Of a stretch of DNA of 64,000 nt, positions 1-8,101 are shown piece after piece. This stretch comes from CAZLRH01 sp964562015 (GTDB taxonomy: Bacteria > Verrucomicrobiota > Verrucomicrobiia > Opitutales > JABDGR01). The DNA is taken from positions 7,243 to 71,242 of the forward strand of contig CAZLRH010000018.1 of NCBI GenBank assembly GCA_964562015.1, in the 5' to 3' direction. The notes beneath the pieces are model-generated. The model was not told the DNA's origin, searched no databases, and saw nothing but the letters and a program-made list of their open reading frames with translations. Position 1 is the first letter of the stretch. Each line of letters begins with the position of its first letter. The translations under genes were made by a program, and so were the position numbers.

Positions 1-397
1 TGGAAGCCGTCGGATCAAATTTAAAAAGGCCGGTGTTGCCGAAGCCGCCGCCGGCGCCGGCCACCGCCAGTTTCCCATTGAGGACCGCGATAAAACTCGG
101 ATCCACCCCGGCATCTGGCGGGCTGGCCAAAGTTGTCAGCCCCGCCGCGCCGAAAGTCTTTTGGACGTAGAGCTGGTCGTTGTTGCCATAGATGAAACTT
201 CCGTCCGCAAAATGCCCGAGGGCCACGGCGCCGTAGTGCGGCGCGGAACTGACGAGCGGCGGCAGGTCGAACCTGGTCCAGGCCTGGGCACTGGAGGCCC
301 AAGCCAAAGCGAGGGCAGCGCCCCAGCTGAATTTACGCGCCCGCGAGCCGGCGCGCTGAGTGCAGGAGAATTTATTTTTGAGCAGCGGAATGTACAT
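1..397 (-). CDS. Secreted protein, possibly beta-propeller (3' end beyond window)
   Basis: An open minus-strand frame starts with ATG at 395-397 and runs off the left edge, giving 132 residues. The N-terminus is a Sec signal peptide: a basic stretch ending RARKF, a hydrophobic core (GAALALAW), then a SSAQA cleavage region before a Trp. The mature part has short Gly/Asp-rich beta repeats (HFADGSFIYGNND, FIAVLNGKLAVAG, TGLFKFD), typical of kelch- or NHL-like propeller blades, but too little is present to assign a family. No clear Shine-Dalgarno is visible, so the exact start is uncertain. A cobalamin riboswitch lies about 235 bp upstream on the same strand. By analogy with BtuG-type surface B12-binding propellers this could be a cobalamin capture protein, but that is inference. 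Confidence 0.7.
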   Translation of the reverse strand, partial: MYIPLLKNKFSCTQRAGSRARKFSWGAALALAWASSAQAWTRFDLPPLVSSAPHYGAVALGHFADGSFIYGNNDQLYVQKTFGAAGLTTLASPPDAGVDPSFIAVLNGKLAVAGAGGGFGNTGLFKFDPTAS

Positions 398-631
398 GCG
401 GAATCGGGCGGCCTGAAACGCGCAGGCCGGCGCTCGACGCCTCCACTGCCAAAAATCCGTGCACGGGGTGACTTGCGCGCGCGAACCGTGCCGCAAAAAT
501 GCGGGACGTGCCCACGCCCGATGACCCCAAGCCCGGACGTTCAACCGCGAAAGCGTCTAGGTTTTTCCCGCGACCCTCCGGCCCGACCGATAGATCCTCT
601 CTACCGTTGGAATCCGGCTGGCGATGCGGGA

Positions 632-867
632 GATCCGTCCATCTCGTCTTCTGGCTTCCAGTCACCAAGGCACTCCGGTTTTCCTCCGCTCTTGCGAGCA
701 GTCAAAAACCCGAGGCCGTGGGAGCCGCCTGCGCCTTCCCGAGGGGCTGGTTCCGCGACGTATAAAAACGCGTGGCAACCAAACTCAGTGGCTCTTGCAG
801 GCGGCGCAACTGGTTACAGCGGCGCGACCGCGTCCGAATTTCACGGACTTCCGTTTGATGGACGGAC
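632..867 (-). promoter_or_regulatory. Cobalamin (B12) riboswitch
   Basis: Read on the minus strand, the conserved landmarks of the cobalamin aptamer occur in order. GGAAGTCCGTGAAATTCGG lies at about 835-853, followed by a GCGGTCGCGCC segment and GCCGCTGTAACC at about 811-822. GCCACTG is at 786-792 and GGGAAGG at 734-740. The B12-box-like AGCCAGAAGAC is at 646-656. An 11-bp closing stem joins 857-867 (GTCCGTCCATC) to 633-643 (GATGGACGGAT) with one G-U pair. The aptamer may extend 5' to about 905. It should control the truncated secreted protein starting at 397. The 398-631 leader between them holds no gene that I can support. No expression platform was resolved. Confidence 0.82.
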
Positions 868-992
868 AAAAAATGGCGCCAAGTTCTCGTAAGACAAAAA
901 CCTAACGCCGAGGAAAGAACGGCATCATGCTTAGTGCCCAAACTCAGGCAGGCAACAAAAATCGGCGAACCACCTGGGCCCTGCGGCTGGCT

Positions 993-1214
993 TCAGGCCC
1001 GGCCGCGACGGTCATGCGAAACGCGCCGGTAATCGCTGCCGTGCGCCGCAGGGCGCGCATTCACCCGGCCGGAGACCGCGCGCAATGCTTCCCGCCAGGG
1101 CGCGGCGGAGGCCGGCGTGCCGGCCGACAGGAAGCCCGCGCCGTGGCTGGCGCCGGGCCAGCCCGCGAGAAACAATCCCGGTTTTTTCGCGCGTTCCATC
1201 GAGGGTGATTTCAT
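993..1214 (-). other. Possible remnant of an FAD-dependent oxidase C-terminus
   Basis: A 73-residue open frame follows ftsZ on the same strand. It contains KKPGLFLAGWPGASHGAG, which resembles the C-terminal FAD-contacting segment (PGLFLAGN...) of protoporphyrinogen/amine oxidases. An alternative frame just upstream reads LYEITLDGTREK and switches into this one at an A-run near 1185. That is what a frameshifted remnant would look like. It has no good ribosome binding site and no other recognizable domain. It may instead be chance coding in GC-rich DNA. Nothing else is supported between 868 and 1239. Confidence 0.2.
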
Positions 1215-1239
1215 AGAGGAGGAAGGGCCGCGGGGCCGC

Positions 1240-2559
1240 CTACAACTGCACCTTGAGCCCGCGCCGCAGGTAGGTGGGCACGTCCAAGTCTTCGCCGTCG
1301 AAGAAATTTCGTTCCGTCTGGTCGAAGTAACCGCGTTGCTCGTGGTCTTCGACGAAATGAAATTCATTTTGATCGGCGGCGGCCACCCCGCCCCGGGCAC
1401 CGCGTTTCAATTTTGAATCGTGCACCGGACGAATGCCGCCAGGCCCCACCGGTTCAGCCGCGGCGTCCTCGCCAAACAAAGTGGGCCCGGTGTTGTCGCC
1501 CGCCTCGTTCGCGGGCGTCGCCCGCAAGCCCGCCGGGGCCGTGCGGCGCGAGGGCACCCGCGGCCCGACTTCCGTCGTGCCGATGACGCAGATTTCCACC
1601 TGGTTTTGCAGGCGCTCGTCAATGACCGCGCCGAGCACGGTGTGTTCGCGGCTGCAAAATTTTTCGGCAACCGCGCCGACGATTTCGTTGACGCGCGCGA
1701 GGCTCAGTTCGGGCCCGCCCACGATATTCACCAAAAGGCGGTCGGCCCGGCGCGACAGCTCGGGCGTGTGCAAAAGCGGGCAGAGCATCAAATCCTGCAA
1801 GGCCTCGGCGACGCATTCCGCGCCCTTGCCCTGGCCGACACCGAACAGCGTCTTGCCACCGCGCGGCGTGAATGTGCGCCGCAGCGTGGCAAAGTCGAGA
1901 TTGATGAGCCCCGTTTGAAACAGGATGGCGGAAATCGAGCGCACCGCCCGGCTCACCCAGGCGTCAGCCTGCGCAAAAGCGTCCAGCACGGTGGCTTCCT
2001 CGGGCAAATGCTGGAGGAGCAAATCGTTCGGGAGCGGAATCACGGCGTCGCAATATTGCCGGAGGTCCGTCAGCGCCTGCTCGGCCAACTGCCGGCGACG
2101 CGCGCCTTCGGTGGAAAACGGCAGCATCACAAACGCAATGACAAGCGCCCCGGCTTGGGTGGCGGCTTGCGCCACCACGGGCGCGGCGCCGCTGCCGGTG
2201 CCCCCGCCCAGGCCCGCGAGGATGAAAACCATGTCCATGCCCTGCAGCATTTTGTTGATGCGGTCGCGGTCGGCCTCGGCGGCTTTGCGGCCCACCTCCG
2301 GCTCGCCACCGGTGCCGCCACCGCGGGTGAGACTGCGGCCAATCAAAAGTTTTTCCGCCAGCGGCGAAGTATTAAGGGCCTGGGCGTCGGTGTTGAGAGC
2401 GGCGAGGCGCAGGCGCGCCCCGGCAAAATCCAGTTGCAGGCGGTCCACCGCATTGGTGCCGGCCCCGCCGATGCCGACGATTTTCAGGCGCAGCGTATCC
2501 TCGGGCAAATCTCCCGGCACCATTTTGTCCGCGCTTGGCGGCATGGGCGTGTCATTCAT
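1240..2559 (-). CDS. ftsZ: Cell division protein FtsZ
   Basis: Tubulin-family GTPase of the division ring, 439 residues. It shows the N-terminal Rossmann motif (IVGIGGAGTNAVD, residues 27-39), the tubulin signature GGGTGSG (118-124), the GGEPEVGRKAAE segment, and the C-terminal conserved peptide DVPTYLRRG that binds FtsA and other partners. A long Gly/Pro/Arg-rich linker separates the core from this tail. The T7 synergy loop reads NLDFATL (220-226): the first Asp (D222) is kept, but the position matching E. coli D212 is Thr225, which is unusual because that acidic residue contributes to GTP hydrolysis. It is the last gene of the dcw cluster, 28 bp after ftsA. Confidence 0.97.
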   Translation of the reverse strand: MNDTPMPPSADKMVPGDLPEDTLRLKIVGIGGAGTNAVDRLQLDFAGARLRLAALNTDAQALNTSPLAEKLLIGRSLTRGGGTGGEPEVGRKAAEADRDRINKMLQGMDMVFILAGLGGGTGSGAAPVVAQAATQAGALVIAFVMLPFSTEGARRRQLAEQALTDLRQYCDAVIPLPNDLLLQHLPEEATVLDAFAQADAWVSRAVRSISAILFQTGLINLDFATLRRTFTPRGGKTLFGVGQGKGAECVAEALQDLMLCPLLHTPELSRRADRLLVNIVGGPELSLARVNEIVGAVAEKFCSREHTVLGAVIDERLQNQVEICVIGTTEVGPRVPSRRTAPAGLRATPANEAGDNTGPTLFGEDAAAEPVGPGGIRPVHDSKLKRGARGGVAAADQNEFHFVEDHEQRGYFDQTERNFFDGEDLDVPTYLRRGLKVQL

Positions 2560-2587
2560 GGGAAAAAGAGTTGAGTGGTGAAAGGTT

Positions 2588-3802
2588 TCAGGAGATGCCG
2601 ACGAGGCTGGCCAGGCGGCCCATCAGCCCGCTGGGCCGGCGGGCGGAAAGGGCAACGTTGTTCTCCGCGCTCAAGGCGAAAAAGAGCAGCCCGACCGCGG
2701 TGCTGAATTCAGGCCCGCGCAGGGACTCGGTGAGCCAGTCCGGCTCGGCGGCCCGGCGCACGGAGAGACCGAGAATCCGCTGGGCCACGGCCTCGATGCC
2801 GGCCAGCCGTGAAGTGCCGCCGGTCAAAATGACGCCCGCGGCCACATCGGCCGGGGTCAGCAAAGGACCGAGCCGTTTTTTCACGATATTAAAAAGCTCC
2901 TCGACGCGTGCTTCGACGATTTGGCAAATCGCCAGCCGCGGTATGTAGCGGTCGCCCACGGCCTTGTCGCCCACCATCCAGACTTTCTCCGAACGCACTT
3001 TGGCGTCGATAAACGCCTGGCCGAAATTCAATTTCACCTTTTCGGCGTGCTTGCGGCTCACGCGCAGGCCGAGGCTCAAGTCGTTGGTGATGTGGTCGCC
3101 GCCGACGGGGATGACGCCGGTCGCCACCAGATGGCCCTGCCGGTACAAGGCGTAATCGGTCGCGCCCGAACCGATGTCGAGCACCAGCGCGCCAATTTTT
3201 TTCTCGGCGTCCGGCGTCACGGCGTTGGCCGTCGCCACGCTGGAGACAATCAAATCCTTCACCGCGAGCCCGTTGTAGCCGTTGACCAGGTGGATGGCAT
3301 TGCCGAGACGGGACTCGTCGCCCGTGATGGTCCAAAAACCGATTTCCAGCCGCTCGCCCTGCATGCCCTCGGGCTCGGTCACGAGCCGGCCGTCGAGTTT
3401 GAAGGGATTGCGAATGTGATGGATGGCGAGGCGGCCCGCGGGCAGTTCCTTTTTGCGGGCCTCGGCCAGCAAGCGTTGTTTGTCCGCCGCGCGCACGCGA
3501 TTATCGGCGCTGCTGACGGTCACCGCCGCCGTTTGATAAAAGCCGTCGAGGTGCGCGCCCGATTGGGAGAGGAACGCGACGTCGGCCTGGGCGCGGGCGT
3601 TTTGCTCGGCGGCCAGCAAGGCCGCGTGGGTGCAATGGCACACGGCCATGAAATCAAGGATGTCGCCTTTGCGCACCCCGACGGACGAGGCCTGGCCCGC
3701 GCCCAGAATATTCAGGCGCTCGCCGGGAAAAATCTCGCCAATCAGGACGGCGACCTTCGAGGTCCCGATGTCAATGGCTGCCACAATTTGAGAATCGCTC
3801 AT
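2588..3802 (-). CDS. ftsA: Cell division protein FtsA
   Basis: Actin-fold membrane tether of FtsZ, 404 residues. The ATPase-fold motifs are visible: phosphate-1 AIDIGTSKVAVLIGE at the N-terminus, phosphate-2 LVLDIGSGATDYAL in the middle, and the adenosine motif GVILTGGTSRLAG near residue 325. The C-terminus ends in a short amphipathic helix (SGLMGRLASLVGIS) that matches the FtsA membrane-targeting sequence. It lies between ftsQ (26 bp) and ftsZ (28 bp), in the standard ftsQ-ftsA-ftsZ order. Start is ATG at 3802. The length is normal for FtsA. Confidence 0.96.
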   Translation of the reverse strand: MSDSQIVAAIDIGTSKVAVLIGEIFPGERLNILGAGQASSVGVRKGDILDFMAVCHCTHAALLAAEQNARAQADVAFLSQSGAHLDGFYQTAAVTVSSADNRVRAADKQRLLAEARKKELPAGRLAIHHIRNPFKLDGRLVTEPEGMQGERLEIGFWTITGDESRLGNAIHLVNGYNGLAVKDLIVSSVATANAVTPDAEKKIGALVLDIGSGATDYALYRQGHLVATGVIPVGGDHITNDLSLGLRVSRKHAEKVKLNFGQAFIDAKVRSEKVWMVGDKAVGDRYIPRLAICQIVEARVEELFNIVKKRLGPLLTPADVAAGVILTGGTSRLAGIEAVAQRILGLSVRRAAEPDWLTESLRGPEFSTAVGLLFFALSAENNVALSARRPSGLMGRLASLVGIS

Positions 3803-3828
3803 GGAAGAATAGTTTAAGGGGAAAAGAG

Positions 3829-4776
3829 TTAATGCACTGCGCTGCGGCGGTTGGACGGCGGCGGCGTGACCGCCACCAGTTGCACGACGGCCTGCTGGTC
3901 AAAGGACAAATCCAGGCGTTTGACCGGCAATTGCTTTTCCTGGAGGTTTTGCGCCACCACGCCGAGGCGGTCCAACTGCCGGTGAAAATCCTGCGCCAGG
4001 AATATGAGTTCCCCGAGGTTGCGCGTGCGCACCTTGATCAGCGACAAAGGTGCCTGCGGGCGCGGGTCGAAATCACCGAGGTCCACGCAGGTCCATTGCT
4101 GGGTGAGTTCGGGCGCGCGCTCCTGCGCCGCGGTGAGAAAGGATTCGATGGTGTCCACGCCGGTGACCGGTAGCAACCGGCCGGCCTCGCGGTGCAATTT
4201 CAGGCCGGCCACCCAGGGCAATTGGCGCAGGCGGTTGTCGTCGTAAAGCCGGCCTTCGTAAATAAAGCCGTCGCGCGCGACGAGGTAGGGCTTGTAGCCG
4301 CCCGCGCCGTCGTCCACCGCCAGCCGCAAAAGCGGGGTGCGTTCCGAAACGCGAATGTGCACGGTGTCCGGCAACACACGTTCGACAAAGGCCTCGCTGA
4401 TTTGGCCCGTCTCGAGCAAATGGCGGCGGAGGGCATAAACGTCGAATTCGAGCAAGGGTTTGCCGTTTTGCAAACCGAGGTACGCGCGCGCCCAGTCCTC
4501 CGTCAAGGTGCCGTTGGTTTGCCAGTTCACATGGGCCAGCGGCGCACCGGGTTCGGCGGAACGCAAGCCCATCGGGTCGAGCCGGTATTGCCGATACGCC
4601 CAAAAACCGAATAAGCCCACGGCGCTCGCCGTCACCGTCATTGCGAGCCAACCGAGCGCCTTCGCCAGACGCTTGCGGCGGGCCACGGGCGACAGCGGCC
4701 GGCTGGCCGTGCGCTGGCTGATGTCCTGCCAGGAACGCATGACCGTGCGGGGCGGTTTGGTGGCGGTGGTTTTCAT
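3829..4776 (-). CDS. ftsQ: Cell division protein FtsQ/DivIB
   Basis: Bitopic inner-membrane division protein, 315 residues from the ATG at 4776. A TTG nine bases upstream is in frame but less likely. It has a basic cytoplasmic N-terminus (VARRKRLAK), one transmembrane helix (WLAMTVTASAVGLFGFWAY), then a POTRA-like region and beta domain with the family pattern FVERVLPDTVHIRVSERTP. The partners FtsL and FtsI are encoded upstream in the same cluster. It starts 16 bp after the ddl stop and precedes ftsA, the conserved ddl-ftsQ-ftsA-ftsZ order. Confidence 0.93.
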   Translation of the reverse strand: MKTTATKPPRTVMRSWQDISQRTASRPLSPVARRKRLAKALGWLAMTVTASAVGLFGFWAYRQYRLDPMGLRSAEPGAPLAHVNWQTNGTLTEDWARAYLGLQNGKPLLEFDVYALRRHLLETGQISEAFVERVLPDTVHIRVSERTPLLRLAVDDGAGGYKPYLVARDGFIYEGRLYDDNRLRQLPWVAGLKLHREAGRLLPVTGVDTIESFLTAAQERAPELTQQWTCVDLGDFDPRPQAPLSLIKVRTRNLGELIFLAQDFHRQLDRLGVVAQNLQEKQLPVKRLDLSFDQQAVVQLVAVTPPPSNRRSAVH

Positions 4777-4791
4777 GAGCGGCAAAAAAAT

Positions 4792-5739
4792 TCAGGCGGC
4801 GACGCGCTTGGCGGCGAAACGTTGCAACGCGGGTTCGATCAAGGCGCGGGCCAGCGACGCAAACGTGTAGCCGTTGCAGGACGCGCTCTTGGGCAGTAAA
4901 CTCGTGGGCGTGAGGCCGGGCAAGGTGTTGATTTCCAAAATGACGGCGCCGCCGACGGCGGGCAGCATGAAGTCAATCCGCGCAAAATCGCGGCAGCCAC
5001 AAGCGGCGAAAGCTATTTCCGCGGCGGTCCGCACGGTGGCCGCCAGGGCCTCGGGCACGGCGGCGGGATAGATGTAATCCGTCATCCCGGCGGTGTACTT
5101 GTGCTTAAAATCATATACGCCGCCCTTGGGCTTGATTTCCACCAAGCCCAGGGCCTGCCCGTGCAAGATGCCGACCGACACCTCGCGCCCGCGCACATAC
5201 GGCTCCGCCATCCAGCGGCCGGGCTCAAGTTTCGCAAACGCCGCGGGCAACTCGGCGGCCTGGTCAGCCCGGCGCAAACCCACGCTGCTGCCTTCCGCCA
5301 CGGGTTTGACGATGACCGCCTCGCCCAGCGCGGCGATGACCTCGGCGATTTTCGGCGGCTGCTCGTGGGAAAAAACCAATTGCGGCAAAACCGCGACTCC
5401 GGCGGCTTGAAGCACGCGCTTGGTGTCCACCTTGTCCATGCAGAGGCGGCTCGCGCCGGGCCCGCAGCCGGCGTAGGAAAAATTGCCATCTTCGAGGGCG
5501 CCTTGCACGCCGCCATCCTCACCCCACCCTCCGTGCAACGCGGGAAAAACCACCTGCCGGGACGGATCCAACTTCGCCGGCAGGGAGCGCCCCGGCAGGT
5601 CGTGCCACTCGACCGTAAAGCCCTCGCTGACGAGCGCCTTGGCCACTTCGCGGCCGGAAACGAGCGAGACTTCGCGCTCGGCGGAATCTCCGCCGCAAAG
5701 CACCGCAATCACCGGCGTCTGATGGGTCGACGGTTTCAT
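4792..5739 (-). CDS. ddl: D-alanine--D-alanine ligase
   Basis: ATP-grasp ligase that makes D-Ala-D-Ala for the peptidoglycan precursor, 315 residues. It has the N-terminal CGGDSAEREVSL loop, FPALHGGWGEDG, the ATP-grasp motifs VIVKPVAEGSSVGL and MAEPYVRGREVSVG, the omega-loop tyrosine segment YDFKHKYTAG, and the metal site LEINTLPGLTPTSL. The start at 5739 is chosen because its ATG overlaps the TGA of murCB as ATGA. An in-frame start 18 bp upstream would overlap murCB further. It works directly after MurCB and before MurF in the pathway. Confidence 0.96.
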   Translation of the reverse strand: MKPSTHQTPVIAVLCGGDSAEREVSLVSGREVAKALVSEGFTVEWHDLPGRSLPAKLDPSRQVVFPALHGGWGEDGGVQGALEDGNFSYAGCGPGASRLCMDKVDTKRVLQAAGVAVLPQLVFSHEQPPKIAEVIAALGEAVIVKPVAEGSSVGLRRADQAAELPAAFAKLEPGRWMAEPYVRGREVSVGILHGQALGLVEIKPKGGVYDFKHKYTAGMTDYIYPAAVPEALAATVRTAAEIAFAACGCRDFARIDFMLPAVGGAVILEINTLPGLTPTSLLPKSASCNGYTFASLARALIEPALQRFAAKRVAA

Positions 5740-8066
5740 TGCAAGACTTCCTCCCAAGTCGTGCCCAAAAGTAATACTTCAGGCTCCAGTAAAATCCCGC
5801 GCTGGTCCTGCACGGTCCGCCGCACCTGCCGCGCCAGGCCGAGGACCTCCGCCGCCGTGGCGCCGCCGGTATTGATGATGAAATTGGCGTGGATACCCGA
5901 GACTTCGGCCGCGCCGACGCGCCGGCCCTTCAGCCCGACTTCGTCAATCACCCGGCCCGCGTGCCCGCCGGGCGGATTCTTAAAGAGACAGCCTGCGCTG
6001 CGTTCGCGCGGCTGGGACGCCTTCCGCTGCGTGGACATCTCCTCCATGCGGCGGCGAATTTCGTCGGTCTGCCCGGCGCGGGGCGCGCGAAACAGGGCAC
6101 CCGTGGCGGTCGCCGTCAGGAGCTCGCGGCATTGGCGGTATTCGGCATGAAAATCCGCGCGCGGCAGGCGGCGCACCTCGCCGTCCGGTGTCACGAATTC
6201 CACCTCTTCCACCACATCGAAAATCCAACCGCCCATGGCGCCGGCGTTCATCCGCAACGAACCGCCGACGGCGCCGGGAATCCCCTCGAGGAATTCCAGG
6301 CCCGCGAGACCGTGGCGGGCCGCGAACCCGCACAATTCCTTCAACCGCGCGCCCGCGCCCGCCCAGATGCCGTTTTCACCCTCGCGGCGAAGTTCGCGCC
6401 AGGTTTCGTGCGCCAACCGCACGACCAACCCGGGATAACCCGTGTCGGCGACAATTAAATTGGAGCCGCGCCCAAGGCAAAAAACCGGGACGCCGGACCG
6501 ACGTGCCGCGACCAATAACTGCGTCAGGTCCGCCAACGTCGCCGGCTCGGCGTAATAGCGCGCGGGGCCGCCGACCCCGAGGGTCGTTTTTTCGGCCAAT
6601 GGTTCCTGGCGGCGCAAAAGCGTCTCCGCACTCAAGCGGGGGCGCAAAACATCGAACCAATCCAGGGCTTCAACGAGGGGGCTGGCGGTAATCATCGGAG
6701 ACAAAAGATTTTCCGCCAGCTTCTGGGTGAAGGCCGCGGCGGCTTCGTCAATGTCACCGGCGCCGATGAAGACGACGGTCGTTTCAGCTTTCGATTCCGC
6801 CAGCGCGGTGGTGAGCGCCGGTTCAAGGGCGGAAAACGACTCATGCAGGGAAACTTGCGCGCCAGCGACCGGCGCGGCTGCGAGGATGCTTTCGCTCTTG
6901 CCGTCCGCCAGCGGTTTTTCACTCGCCGCATAGACGGGCAGCAAAAACAGCCGATCCGCGACGGCCAGGGCGCGGGCAAATTCCGCGGCGAATTGGCGCG
7001 TGCGCGTGTAGCGATGCGGCTGGAAAACGGCGAGCAACCGGCCGGTGGCGTGGCGTTGGCGCAGGCATTTCAGCAACGCGGAGATTTCCGTCGGATGATG
7101 GGCGTAGTCAGCGTAAATGGTCAGGCCCGGGCGGCGCAGAAGGACGTCTTGGCGGCGGCGCACACCGAGATAACCCTCGAAGGGCCGCGGGGCCAGTTCG
7201 CCGAAAGCCGCGTGGATGGCCGCGAGCGCGGCGCTGGCGTTGGTGGCGTTGAATTCCCCGCTCAAGGGCGTTTCCACTTCGCGCGAGGGAAACTCGCCGT
7301 TCAAAAGCAAATGCTGGCGCGCGCCGTCGTCGCTCTTCAAGCGGGCGACGAAATTGCCCGCCGGGCCAAACGTGCGAAACTTCACCCCCGCGGCTTCCGC
7401 GATTTTCCGCAGGCGCACACAGCCGTCGGGGATCAGCACCACCGAACGCGTGCGGCGAAAAAGGTTGATGAACGTTTCCGCGAGTTCGGCTTCGGTGCGA
7501 TAGCGGTCGGCATGGTCCCAGTCAAAATTCACCGCGACCGTAATTTCCGGGTGGAAAGCGTCTATCGTGCCGTCGCTTTCGTCGATTTCCGCCACGACCC
7601 AGGGATTATCGGCGTGATGCGCGGGCGGCGTTTGCGGATCGGCAAAGAGCGCGCCGAGGAGATAACCAACATCGTGGCCGGTCGAGCGCAAAGCGTGAAT
7701 GAGGAGCGCGGTGGTGGTGGTTTTGCCGTGACTGCCGACGACGGCAATGAGCCGCCGCCCTTGCATGGCCTCCGCGAGCATTTCCCCGCGGCGCAAGGTG
7801 CCGAGCCCACGAGTCCGGGCCGCCTGCAATAAAGGATGACTGGGCGCAATCGCGCTGGAATAGACGACGCGGGACACGCCTGCCGGCAGTTCCACGCAGG
7901 TATCGGTGCCGATGCCACGGCGTTCCAGCCATTGGCGCACCGGTTCGCGCAAATGGTCGTCGTGCCCCTGCACCCGGCAACCGCGTTCCGCGAGATACAT
8001 CGCGAGTGGCGCCATGCCCATGCCACCGAGGCCGAGGAAGAAGACGTTTTCGCGGTTATCGCTCAT
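5736..8066 (-). CDS. murCB: Fused UDP-MurNAc--L-alanine ligase / UDP-MurNAc dehydrogenase (MurC-MurB)
   Basis: A 776-residue bifunctional protein. Residues 1 to about 460 are MurC: NAD-like FLGLGGMGMAPLA, the P-loop VVGSHGKTTTTAL near 110, the central NFDWDHADRY and the C-terminal YADYAHHPTEI. Residues about 475-776 are MurB: FAD-binding LGVGGPARYY, LGRGSNLIVAD, GIPGAVGGSLRMNAGA, and the catalytic/substrate region SAGCLFKNPPG followed by IHANFI. MurB reduces enolpyruvyl-UDP-GlcNAc to UDP-MurNAc, and MurC adds L-Ala, so the fusion joins consecutive steps. No internal stop separates the halves. It lies 35 bp after murG and overlaps ddl by 4 bp. Confidence 0.96.
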   Translation of the reverse strand: MSDNRENVFFLGLGGMGMAPLAMYLAERGCRVQGHDDHLREPVRQWLERRGIGTDTCVELPAGVSRVVYSSAIAPSHPLLQAARTRGLGTLRRGEMLAEAMQGRRLIAVVGSHGKTTTTALLIHALRSTGHDVGYLLGALFADPQTPPAHHADNPWVVAEIDESDGTIDAFHPEITVAVNFDWDHADRYRTEAELAETFINLFRRTRSVVLIPDGCVRLRKIAEAAGVKFRTFGPAGNFVARLKSDDGARQHLLLNGEFPSREVETPLSGEFNATNASAALAAIHAAFGELAPRPFEGYLGVRRRQDVLLRRPGLTIYADYAHHPTEISALLKCLRQRHATGRLLAVFQPHRYTRTRQFAAEFARALAVADRLFLLPVYAASEKPLADGKSESILAAAPVAGAQVSLHESFSALEPALTTALAESKAETTVVFIGAGDIDEAAAAFTQKLAENLLSPMITASPLVEALDWFDVLRPRLSAETLLRRQEPLAEKTTLGVGGPARYYAEPATLADLTQLLVAARRSGVPVFCLGRGSNLIVADTGYPGLVVRLAHETWRELRREGENGIWAGAGARLKELCGFAARHGLAGLEFLEGIPGAVGGSLRMNAGAMGGWIFDVVEEVEFVTPDGEVRRLPRADFHAEYRQCRELLTATATGALFRAPRAGQTDEIRRRMEEMSTQRKASQPRERSAGCLFKNPPGGHAGRVIDEVGLKGRRVGAAEVSGIHANFIINTGGATAAEVLGLARQVRRTVQDQRGILLEPEVLLLGTTWEEVLQ

Positions 8067-8101
8067 TTCGTGGTGCGGAAGATAAAGGCGTGGAAAACGA
8101 A

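Noticed and set aside
1420..2574. Long plus-strand open frames opposite ftsZ, ftsA, ftsI, murE and others (for example 9970-11505, 15375-17138, 16573-18951).
   Set aside because: They mirror real minus-strand genes, have Arg/Ala/Gly/His-rich sequence without domains, and arise from high GC3 in the true frame.
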